Notes under the pieces: generated by a model
Database searches by the model: none
Told to the model about the DNA's origin: nothing
Seen by the model: the letters and a program-made list of their open reading frames with translations, nothing else
Assembly (NCBI GenBank): GCA_003455595.1
Contig: DMQT01000081.1
Span: forward strand, 1-5,086
DNA length: 5,086 nucleotides
From: Betaproteobacteria bacterium
Lineage (GTDB): Bacteria > Pseudomonadota > Gammaproteobacteria > Burkholderiales > Sulfuriferulaceae
Reading direction: 5' to 3'
Shown here: positions 1 through 5,086 of the stretch, one piece after another
Layout of the letters: each line of letters begins with the position of its first letter
Position numbering within the stretch: the stretch's first letter is position 1
Made by a program: the position numbers and the translations under genes

Positions 1-7
1 GACTCTG

Positions 8-1459
8 GTGCCGCGCAGCGCGTCGGGTGAACACGCAGCCAAACATCCCGACATGAGGGTCGACGATCATCGCAAGATGCTCTGGCCGCACTATCTCAAC
101 CTGATGCTCGGCTTATGGCTGCTGACCAGCCCGTTCACGCTTGGCTATCTGAGCAATTTCGTGCCCGACGCCAACCAGTTGCGGGTCATGGCCGAGCGCG
201 GGTTGCCTTCGTTCGAGCTGCGCAACCTGGCGATGACCTGGAGCGATGTCATCAGCGGCCTCCTGGTGGTCATCTTCAGTGCGTTGTCCGCCAATGCGTC
301 GCGCCGCTATCCCTGGGCACAGTGGGCCAATGCTGCGGTAGGCTTCTGGCTATTATTCGCGCCGCTGGTGTTCTGGACACCGTTGCCCGAAGCCTATGCG
401 AATGGGACCCTGATCGGCGCGCTGGTGATCGCGCTTTCAGTGCTGGTGCCGATGATGCCGGGCATGAGCATGGCCGGCATGATGGGCGGGCCGGATGTCC
501 CGCCCGGCTGGGCCTATACACCGTCAAGCTGGTTGCAGCGTATGCCGATCGGGGTGCTCTCGCTGCTCGGATTTTTCATCGCACGCATTCTCGGGGCCTA
601 TCAGCTCGGCCATATCGATGCGGTGTGGGAACCTTTCTTCGCCGGCAGTGGCGGCATGAACGGCACGGAAGCGATCATTACCTCCGACGTGTCCAAGGCC
701 TGGCCGATTCCCGATGGTGCCCTTGGCGGTATCGTTTACATGGCCGAGCTGGTGATGATCTGGATGGGTGGAAAAACCCGCTGGCGCACCATGCCCTGGA
801 TGATACTCGCGCTCGCCATCACGATGCTGCCGCTGGGTCTGGTGAGCATCTACTTCATCATCATCCAGCCGATCGTGATCGGCACCTGGTGCACGCTGTG
901 CCTGATCGCCGCGCTCGCCATGGCGGTGATGATTCCCTACTCGCTGAACGAATTTGTGGCGATGGGCCAATTCATGGTGGACGCGCACCGCAAAGGCAAA
1001 CCGTTCTGGCGCACCTTCTGGACCGGCGATGCGATGCAAGGCGGCAGCGCCGACACCTCCAAAGGGCTGATCGGGACCCCCCGGGAGATGATCGGGGAAG
1101 CCACGCGCGGCGTGACCTATCCCTGGACGCTGTTGCTCAGCATCGCGATCGGCGTCTGGCTCACCTTCACCCGGCTCAGCTTCGACAGTTCCGGCGCCAT
1201 GGCCGACAGCGATCACCTGGTGGGTGCGCTGGTGGTGACGTTCGCGATCATGGCCTTCGCCGAGGTCGGGCGCGCGGTGCGCTTCATCAACATCCCGCTC
1301 GGTGCGTGGCTGATCGCCGCGCCGTGGTTGCTCGCCGGCGTCGCCTCGCCGCTGGCGATCTGGAACGGTGTTATCTGCGGTGCATTGCTGATCGGCTTGG
1401 CGATCCCGCGCGGATCGATCAAGAATTCTTATGCGGGCTGGGATCGATATGTTGTTTAA
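8..1459 (+). CDS. SPW-repeat / vitamin K epoxide reductase (VKOR)-like polytopic membrane protein
   Basis: A 483-residue, very hydrophobic inner-membrane protein in three parts. Residues about 24-155 form an N-terminal SPW-type membrane domain (LWPHYLNLMLGLWLLTSPF near 25-43, then FWLLFAPLVFW near 113-123). Residues about 170-320 are a VKOR-like core, with TSDVSKAWPIPDGALG at 225-240 and the redox pair WCTLC (C295, C298) in a membrane helix. Residues about 370-470 form a second SPW-type domain (LGAWLIAAPWLLAG, 431-444). VKOR proteins pass electrons from thiols to quinone through the helix CxxC. Here the two shuttle cysteines expected before the TSDVS motif are absent; the only other cysteine is C457. 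The start is uncertain: the frame is open to the left edge, GTG at 8 is the first listed start, and ATG at 53 or 77 would fit just as well; none has a clear ribosome site. The stop overlaps the next ORF by 11 bases, suggesting translational coupling. The family assignment is confident; the substrate is unknown. Confidence 0.85.
   Translation: MPRSASGEHAAKHPDMRVDDHRKMLWPHYLNLMLGLWLLTSPFTLGYLSNFVPDANQLRVMAERGLPSFELRNLAMTWSDVISGLLVVIFSALSANASRRYPWAQWANAAVGFWLLFAPLVFWTPLPEAYANGTLIGALVIALSVLVPMMPGMSMAGMMGGPDVPPGWAYTPSSWLQRMPIGVLSLLGFFIARILGAYQLGHIDAVWEPFFAGSGGMNGTEAIITSDVSKAWPIPDGALGGIVYMAELVMIWMGGKTRWRTMPWMILALAITMLPLGLVSIYFIIIQPIVIGTWCTLCLIAALAMAVMIPYSLNEFVAMGQFMVDAHRKGKPFWRTFWTGDAMQGGSADTSKGLIGTPREMIGEATRGVTYPWTLLLSIAIGVWLTFTRLSFDSSGAMADSDHLVGALVVTFAIMAFAEVGRAVRFINIPLGAWLIAAPWLLAGVASPLAIWNGVICGALLIGLAIPRGSIKNSYAGWDRYVV
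1440..1443 (+). promoter_or_regulatory. Weak ribosome binding site (GGGA) for the ORF starting at 1449
   Basis: GGGA lies five bases before the ATG at 1449, inside the last codons of the VKOR-like gene. It is short, but with the 11-base overlap it makes a start at 1449 by translational coupling plausible. Confidence 0.35.
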
Positions 1460-1583
1460 CAGTCGCAAACGCGCCTTGAAAACGATCACTTCAACGCTGG
1501 GCATCCTCGCTGTTGTCGGCGCGCTCGCCACGCTTGCAGGGACACAAGACACCGGGACAAAAAGAACTTTAACTTTTGAGTGA
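1449..1583 (+). CDS. Short ORF encoding a signal peptide; probably the detached 5' end of the rhodanese gene
   Basis: This 44-codon ORF begins 11 bases before the end of the VKOR-like gene. Its product has a textbook Sec signal peptide: a basic start (MLFNSRKRALK), a hydrophobic core (LGILAVVGALATLA, residues 17-30) and a small-residue region before residue 31. About 14 polar residues follow, then TGA at 1581-1583. The frame is the same as that of the rhodanese ORF, which resumes with ATG at 1590 after only two codons. As far as I recall, rhodanese-like proteins of this type carry an N-terminal export signal directly before the YPPPASTALPTELG segment. I therefore infer that this ORF and the rhodanese were one gene split by a stop. 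It could instead be an independent tiny secreted peptide, which I think less likely. Confidence 0.6.
   Translation: MLFNSRKRALKTITSTLGILAVVGALATLAGTQDTGTKRTLTFE
1581..1583 (+). other. In-frame TGA separating signal peptide from rhodanese domain
   Basis: Reading from ATG 1449, the frame gives TFE, then TGA, then QHMKNYPPP with no shift. One base change (for example to CGA or TGG) would restore a continuous exported protein. It may be a nonsense mutation, a base-call error or a readthrough stop; the sequence alone cannot decide. Confidence 0.6.
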
Positions 1584-1589
1584 CAGCAC

Positions 1590-2219
1590 ATGAAGAACTA
1601 CCCACCGCCTGCTTCAACCGCATTGCCGACCGAATTGGGTGTACCGGGAGCAGGGTCGGCTTTGGTTGTGAATATCACCGCTGCTCCGGCATCGGTGGAC
1701 GTAATGCATCATGGCCGGAAGGTCGCGATCATGCGCAATCAGAATCAGAGCAACACGGTCAATCCGGATTTCGCCAAGACTTCGCGCAAATGCCCACCAT
1801 GCTGCATTCAGCCCAGCGAGTTGGCGCCTGGCGTAAAGACCATAGCCGAACTCGAAGTGTTGCACTTTCTCAAGAACATAAGCGACGGCGATGCATTCAT
1901 GATGGTGATCGACTCGCGTACGCCGGCCTGGGTAGAAAAAGACATCATCCCCGAAACGGTGAACATCCCGTGGGACACACTTAACGTCGGCAAGTCGGAT
2001 CTGGCCGCCGTACAAGAAATTCTGGAAAACCAGCTGTGTGCCAAACGGCAGGATGACTTCTGGAATTTCGATAACGTGAAGACACCGGTGATGTTCTGCA
2101 ACGGCCCTTGGTGCGAACAGACATCGACCACGGTCAAGCGCTTACTAAAAATCGGTTATCCGGCGCACAAAATCCTCTGGTATCGCGGCGGTATGGAGGA
2201 TTGGAAAGCCTCGGGCTGA
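1590..2219 (+). CDS. Rhodanese-like (sulfurtransferase-fold) protein, probably exported in its intact form
   Basis: As read, the product is 209 residues from ATG 1590. The N-terminal segment YPPPASTALPTELGVPG (4-20) is followed by a cysteine cluster CPPCC (C68, C71, C72). The rhodanese fold follows: VIDSRTPAWVEKDIIPETVNIP (start near 106) matches the DxR and IPxAxNIP motifs, and VMFCNGPWCEQT (167-178) puts C170 at the catalytic loop position with C175 beside it. YRGGMEDW (198-205) is the usual closing element. Rhodaneses carry sulfur as a cysteine persulfide; here the donor and acceptor are unknown. From this ATG the protein has no signal peptide, but the same frame upstream encodes one behind a TGA. 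The C-terminus ends abruptly, and shifting frame there restores a plausible tail. The ribosome site before ATG 1590 is poor (GAG at 1578-1580). The gene follows the VKOR-like gene, so both may act on envelope thiols. The fold is confident; whether the gene works is doubtful. Confidence 0.75.
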   Translation: MKNYPPPASTALPTELGVPGAGSALVVNITAAPASVDVMHHGRKVAIMRNQNQSNTVNPDFAKTSRKCPPCCIQPSELAPGVKTIAELEVLHFLKNISDGDAFMMVIDSRTPAWVEKDIIPETVNIPWDTLNVGKSDLAAVQEILENQLCAKRQDDFWNFDNVKTPVMFCNGPWCEQTSTTVKRLLKIGYPAHKILWYRGGMEDWKASG

Positions 2220-2245
2220 CCACGCTTAAGCAATTGGAAAAGTAA
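2208..2245 (+). other. Probable one-base deletion and out-of-frame 3' end of the rhodanese gene
   Basis: The current frame ends W-K-A-S-G-stop at 2219. From 2210 another frame reads LGLTTLKQLEK and stops at TAA 2243-2245. One extra C in the run around 2209-2210 would give DWKALGLTTLKQLEK, which fits my memory of related proteins that continue with a LGLTT-type tail after the YRGGMxDW motif. The lesion removes about 11 terminal residues. The comparison with relatives is from memory and needs an alignment. Confidence 0.55.
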
Positions 2246-2331
2246 ATGATTGCAGACGGCAGCCGCTGCTTCTGGCAGTTGGTTTCGCGCTGACCTGGCC
2301 GCCATGCATGGATATGTTGCAGGGCAAATAG
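2246..2331 (+). pseudogene. Possible remnant of a small exported protein gene
   Basis: An ATG at 2246 abuts the TAA (2243-2245) that ends the frame-restored rhodanese, an arrangement typical of coupled genes. Its own frame closes after 15 codons (TGA 2291-2293). A frame offset by two bases (codons from 2248) reads RRQPLLLAVGFALTWPPC then MDMLQGK and stops at TAG 2329-2331. That looks like a signal peptide or lipoprotein leader joined to the ATG by an indel. No recognisable mature domain follows. It could be chance in GC-rich sequence, so I rate this low. Confidence 0.2.
2302..2311. repeat. 10-base perfect palindrome
   Basis: CCATGCATGG equals its own reverse complement. It lies in the gap between the rhodanese gene and egtB, about 145 bases before egtB. 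I see no second copy nearby and have no evidence that a regulator binds it. Confidence 0.2.
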
Positions 2332-2439
2332 CCCGCGAACCTGGCAATGGCGCCCACAATGTATGAAGATGGGATCAGTTACTTAAGAAATCCAAACAGA
2401 CCCTGAGGTCTCATATTTGCAGTAACCCATCCAGACTTG

Positions 2440-2445
2440 AAGGAG
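2440..2445 (+). promoter_or_regulatory. Strong Shine-Dalgarno sequence for egtB
   Basis: AAGGAG ends ten bases before the ATG at 2456. It is the best ribosome site in the window and supports that start. The 236-base gap upstream suggests that egtB has its own promoter, but I could not find a convincing -35/-10 pair in it. Confidence 0.7.
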
Positions 2446-2455
2446 CAAGATAACG

Positions 2456-3742
2456 ATGACCAGAACTTCTGTCACACCTCGCGAGCCTACGTCATTACAG
2501 GCGCATCTCGAAATGCTGAGACGCTACGTCGAGGTCCGCACTCAAACCCTGAAACTCGCGGCACCGCTGAGCCCCGAGGATCAGATGGTCCAGTCCATGC
2601 CAGATGCCAGCCCCACCAAATGGCACCTGGCACACACCACATGGTTCTTTGAGACATTCATTTTATCGCCGCATGTGCGTGACTATGTCCCCTTCGATGC
2701 GCGCTACAAGTTTCTGTTCAACTCTTATTACAAGCAACTGGGCCGCCATCCCGATCGTGCCATTCGCGGCGTTTTCTCGCGCCCCGAACTGTATGAGATT
2801 CTTCGCTACCGCAACCATGTGGATAGCTGCATGCAGAAGCTGTTCGAGGGTGAAGTCCCGGCTGATATCTTGCAAATGCTTGAGCTTGGATTGAATCACG
2901 AGCAACAGCATCAGGAACTGATCGTTACCGACATCAAGCATGCATTCTGGACCAATCCGCTGCGGCCAAACTATCAGCCAGCCCAAATCAAGGCCTTTGA
3001 ATCCCTGATAGCGCCATTGTCGTGGATCGCTTTCGAGGAAGACGTCCATGAGATAGGCCATGATGGCTACAGCTTTGCATTCGATAATGAATTGCCACGC
3101 CACCGCACCTATATCAAATCGTTTCGATTGGCTTCACGGCTGGTTACCAACGCCGAATATCTGGAGTTCATGGACGCTGGCGGCTACATGCGTCCGGAAT
3201 TTTGGCTGTCTGATGCCTGGGATCACATCAATGCAAACGGCTGGACGGCGCCACTTTATTGGGAACATGAAGATGATGCATGGTATGTCTTCACCAGTCG
3301 AGGCAGGTTGCCGTTAAATCCGAGCGAGCCGGTATGCCACGTCAGTTTCTATGAGGCAGATGCCTATGCGCGCTGGGCGGGGGCGCGGTTACCAACGGAG
3401 TTTGAATGGGAAGTTGCAGCCAGCACGGCGAAAATACGCGGGAATCTGCTGGAGAACGAAGCTTTTCACCCATGCCCGGCGCATGCCGATACGAACCTGC
3501 AGCAAATTTTCGGGGATGTGTGGGAATGGACCGCGAGTCCGTATGTTGCCTATCCGGGGTATCTTCCCTCAGCCGGTCCGGTAGGCGAATACAACGGTAA
3601 ATTCATGTGCAACCAGATGGTATTGCGTGGCGGCTCCTGCGCAACGCCTGCGTCGCACCTCCGCACAACGTATCGGAATTTCTTTCCACCCCAGGCGCGT
3701 TGGCAGTTTTCGGGAATCAGGTTGGCCGATGACAACATTTGA
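2456..3742 (+). CDS. egtB: Ergothioneine biosynthesis protein EgtB (hercynine sulfoxide synthase)
   Basis: This 428-residue protein is of normal length for EgtB, a cytoplasmic non-heme Fe(II) enzyme that uses O2 to join the imidazole C2 of hercynine to a cysteine-type thiol, giving a sulfoxide. The N-terminal DinB-like half supplies the three-histidine iron site: WHLAH (H60) and HEQQHQE (H148, H152). The C-terminal half is the formylglycine-generating-enzyme-like fold, with YEADAYARWAGARLPTEFEWE (from 299), GDVWEWTASPY (353-363), LRGGSCATP (390-398) and RWQFSGIRLA (415-424). The tyrosine pair in FNSYYKQLG (Y91, Y92) resembles the catalytic tyrosines I recall for the cysteine-using EgtB of Chloracidobacterium, which would fit the lack of egtA and egtC nearby; this subtype call is inference. 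The ATG follows a strong AAGGAG. The 3' end overlaps egtD by 14 bases, so the two are co-translated. OvoA-type (ovothiol) synthases share the fold, but their C-terminal methyltransferase domain is absent, and the adjacent egtD argues for EgtB. Confidence 0.95.
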   Translation: MTRTSVTPREPTSLQAHLEMLRRYVEVRTQTLKLAAPLSPEDQMVQSMPDASPTKWHLAHTTWFFETFILSPHVRDYVPFDARYKFLFNSYYKQLGRHPDRAIRGVFSRPELYEILRYRNHVDSCMQKLFEGEVPADILQMLELGLNHEQQHQELIVTDIKHAFWTNPLRPNYQPAQIKAFESLIAPLSWIAFEEDVHEIGHDGYSFAFDNELPRHRTYIKSFRLASRLVTNAEYLEFMDAGGYMRPEFWLSDAWDHINANGWTAPLYWEHEDDAWYVFTSRGRLPLNPSEPVCHVSFYEADAYARWAGARLPTEFEWEVAASTAKIRGNLLENEAFHPCPAHADTNLQQIFGDVWEWTASPYVAYPGYLPSAGPVGEYNGKFMCNQMVLRGGSCATPASHLRTTYRNFFPPQARWQFSGIRLADDNI

Positions 3743-4688
3743 ACAAAGCCGGCTATCCGGGATCGCAGCCGAGGTGCTGGAAGGGCTCTCCCGCCCTCAT
3801 AGAGCGCTGCCGCCCAAGCTGTTTTATGACGAGCAAGGCTCTGCGCTATTCGAACAGATTACCTGCCTGCCGGAGTATTATCCTACGCGCACTGAGGCGG
3901 CGATATTGACGGCCAACGCGGATGAAATCTGTTCCCGGATAGGAAGTGACGTTACCGTGAGTGAACTCGGCGCCGGCACAGCGACCAAGACGCGCATTCT
4001 GCTGAATTCGTTAGTGCGTCTCCAGCCCAGCGTGGATTATTTCCCTTTGGATGTATCGCATGCTGCTTTGCAACTGGCAAAAAATGAATTGAATGCGGAC
4101 TTCGAGACGGTAAATGTCTACCCGCATGTCGGTGATTTCGAAGATTTGTCGTTTCTCGGCGCTCACGCGTCGCCCCGTCTCGTTCTGTATATTGGTTCGA
4201 GTATCGGCAATCTTGAGCAGAGCGACGCCATTGCGCTGCTTAAAAGCGTTGCACGGCATTTGTCCCCCGGCGACCATTTATTACTTGGGGTGGATCTGGT
4301 GAAAGATCGCGATGTCCTCGTCGCTGCTTACGATGACCAGGCGGGTATCACCGCAGCGTTCAACAAGAATCTTCTGTGCCGCATTAATCGTGAGCTGGGC
4401 GGCAACTTTGATACCGACGCGTTTCAGCATGTCGCTTTATGGAACGAGTCCGCGGCACGCGTCGAAATGCACCTGGAAAGCACTCAAACGCAACAGGTCA
4501 GAATCGATGCCCTTGACCAGACATTGTCATTTTCCAAGGGCGAACGCATTCATACGGAAAATAGCTATAAATACACGGTCGGGCGTTTGGAAAACATGAT
4601 GCGTAGCGGCGGCTTCGAAGTCGAACACACTTGGACCGATCCACAACGCTGGTTCGCTGTAAGCCTGGGCGTGATAACTGAAAGTTAA
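3729..4688 (+). CDS. egtD: L-histidine N-alpha-methyltransferase EgtD
   Basis: The 319-residue product matches the family's usual length of about 320. EgtD transfers three methyl groups from S-adenosylmethionine to the alpha-amino group of histidine, making hercynine, the substrate of EgtB encoded just upstream. Visible motifs in order are LPEYYPTRTE (47-56), the SAM-binding ELGAGTATKTR (79-89), PLDVS (106-110) with the acidic residue after the second strand, YIGSSIGNL (154-162), GITAAFNKNLL (206-216) and IHTENSYKY (274-282). Compared with the mycobacterial enzyme as I remember it, histidine-pocket residues Y56, N166, M252, E282 and S284 all map here with a constant offset of five: Y51, N161, M247, E277 and S279. 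The active site therefore looks intact. ATG 3729 lies 14 bases before the egtB stop, with AGG at 3719-3721 as a modest ribosome site. The same frame is open farther upstream (ATG 3627), but that adds 34 residues unlike the family and would overlap egtB heavily. Confidence 0.95.
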   Translation: MTTFEQSRLSGIAAEVLEGLSRPHRALPPKLFYDEQGSALFEQITCLPEYYPTRTEAAILTANADEICSRIGSDVTVSELGAGTATKTRILLNSLVRLQPSVDYFPLDVSHAALQLAKNELNADFETVNVYPHVGDFEDLSFLGAHASPRLVLYIGSSIGNLEQSDAIALLKSVARHLSPGDHLLLGVDLVKDRDVLVAAYDDQAGITAAFNKNLLCRINRELGGNFDTDAFQHVALWNESAARVEMHLESTQTQQVRIDALDQTLSFSKGERIHTENSYKYTVGRLENMMRSGGFEVEHTWTDPQRWFAVSLGVITES

Positions 4689-4692
4689 ATTT

Positions 4693-4706
4693 CCCGCTTC
4701 TGCGGG
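4693..4706. repeat. Short GC hairpin after egtD
   Basis: CCCGC and GCGGG form a five-base-pair stem around the loop TTCT, starting four bases after the egtD stop. No run of T follows on either strand, so it is not a standard intrinsic terminator. It could still slow polymerase or protect the egtBD message end. Confidence 0.35.
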
Positions 4707-4724
4707 TATCGAATGAGCAGTGCA

Positions 4725-4729
4725 AAGGA
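4725..4729 (+). promoter_or_regulatory. Shine-Dalgarno sequence for pgm
   Basis: AAGGA lies seven bases before the ATG at 4737, a good spacing, and it supports that start. It sits inside a seven-codon mini-ORF (4713-4736) whose TAA directly abuts the pgm ATG. Confidence 0.65.
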
Positions 4730-4736
4730 TGCGTAA

Positions 4737-5086
4737 ATGAAAACAAGCCCCTTGGCGGGCAAGCTCGCCCCGTCAGCGCTGCTGGTCAATGTGCCCAGGC
4801 TCATCACGGCCTACTACAGCAACCTGCCCGACGCCTCGGTGCCGGCCCAAAGGGTCGCGTTTGGCACCTCGGGGCATCGCGGTTGCGCGTTTGAAAATAG
4901 CTTCAATGAATGGCACGTGCTTGCCATCAGTCAGGCTATCTGTGATTACCGCAGGCAGCAGGGTATCGACGGCCCGCTGTTTCTGGGTATCGACACCCAC
5001 GCGCTGTCCGAACCGGCGTATGCCAGCGCGCTCGAAGTGCTGGCGGCCAACGGTGTGGAAGTCATGCTCGCGGATAAGGACGAATA
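4737..5086 (+). CDS. pgm: Phosphoglucomutase (alpha-D-glucose 1-phosphate specific), N-terminal part, cut by the window edge
   Basis: The frame is open from ATG 4737 to the right edge, giving 116 codons of a protein usually about 545 residues long. Pgm interconverts glucose 1-phosphate and glucose 6-phosphate in the cytoplasm, linking glycogen, trehalose and surface-polysaccharide synthesis to glycolysis. Diagnostic segments are FGTSGHRG (42-49), [14 protein letters not shown] (55-68), [11 protein letters not shown] (84-94) and [11 protein letters not shown] (99-109). They closely follow Escherichia coli Pgm as I recall it, including the spacing from the initiator methionine to the YY at 26-27, which supports this start. 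An in-frame TAA sits directly before the ATG, so no longer form exists. The catalytic phosphoserine loop lies beyond the window, so activity cannot be judged. The gene follows egtD by 48 bases in the same direction and could share its transcript, though the functions are not obviously linked. Confidence 0.93.
   Translation, partial: MKTSPLAGKLAPSALLVNVPRLITAYYSNLPDASVPAQRVAFGTSGHRGCAFENSFNEWHVLAISQAICDYRRQQGIDGPLFLGIDTHALSEPAYASALEVLAANGVEVMLADKDE

Noticed and set aside
115..1479. Long + strand ORF of 454 codons in another frame of the VKOR-like gene
   Set aside because: Its composition is dominated by Arg, Ala, His and Asp with no motif. It is a frame shadow of the real gene.
524..1591. Long minus-strand ORF of 355 codons opposite the VKOR-like gene
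   Set aside because: Its product is rich in Arg, His, Asp and Gln with no recognisable domain, as expected from reading a GC-rich membrane-protein gene backward. The + strand gene has clear family motifs.
1581..1640. Selenocysteine at the TGA of 1581
   Set aside because: I see no clear stem-loop directly downstream of the kind bacterial selenocysteine insertion needs, and the position is a linker after a signal peptide where a catalytic residue is not expected.
2399..2410. GACC-CTGA-GGTC inverted repeat upstream of egtB as an operator
   Set aside because: Only four base pairs match on each side, with no second copy and no promoter elements at sensible spacing, so it is not distinguishable from chance.
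3627..3728. Upstream start for egtD at 3627
   Set aside because: The extra 34 residues are Arg-rich and lie wholly inside egtB. The family length and motifs fit a start at 3729.
4693..4715. Intrinsic terminator after egtD
   Set aside because: The stem is only five base pairs and no T run follows on either strand, so it was recorded only as a hairpin.
4773..5000. Minus-strand ORF of 75 codons opposite the pgm start
   Set aside because: The + strand here encodes unmistakable phosphoglucomutase motifs. The reverse ORF has no recognisable features.

Overview
The window looks like a chromosomal segment from a proteobacterium, probably beta or gamma. That placement rests on recalled protein resemblance and cannot be narrowed without a search. 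All convincing genes lie on the + strand. They form three blocks: a membrane and envelope thiol-redox pair (about 1-2245), an ergothioneine biosynthesis pair (2456-4688), and the 5' part of a phosphoglucomutase gene that runs off the right edge (4737-5086).

Block 1 starts with a polytopic membrane protein in which a vitamin K epoxide reductase (VKOR)-like core is flanked by SPW-repeat membrane domains. Its stop overlaps a short ORF (1449-1583) that encodes an excellent signal peptide. In the same frame, after a single TGA and two codons, comes a rhodanese-like protein rich in cysteines (1590-2219). The simplest reading is one exported rhodanese gene of about 265 codons (1449 to 2245), interrupted by an in-frame TGA and by a one-base frameshift close to its 3' end. 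It may be a decaying gene, a pair of sequencing errors, or a gene now expressed without its export signal. The next 200 bases hold no intact gene, only what may be a further broken signal-peptide-like remnant.

Block 2 is egtB and egtD, overlapping by 14 bases. EgtD trimethylates histidine to hercynine. EgtB, a non-heme iron sulfoxide synthase, joins hercynine to a cysteine-type thiol using O2. No egtA, egtC or egtE is present. The EgtB sequence has features suggesting the variant that uses free cysteine, so the pair plus an unlinked C-S lyase could complete the pathway.

Block 3 is pgm, the glucose 1-phosphate/glucose 6-phosphate mutase. Only its first 116 codons are inside the window. A 48-base gap with a small GC hairpin separates it from egtD.

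Hand-counted samples suggest that the rhodanese and egt stretch is less GC-rich than the VKOR and pgm genes on either side. I saw no tRNA, rRNA, CRISPR array, insertion sequence or convincing strong promoter. Nothing here is clearly a new system. The most interesting points are the interrupted rhodanese gene and its pairing with a VKOR that lacks the usual loop cysteines.
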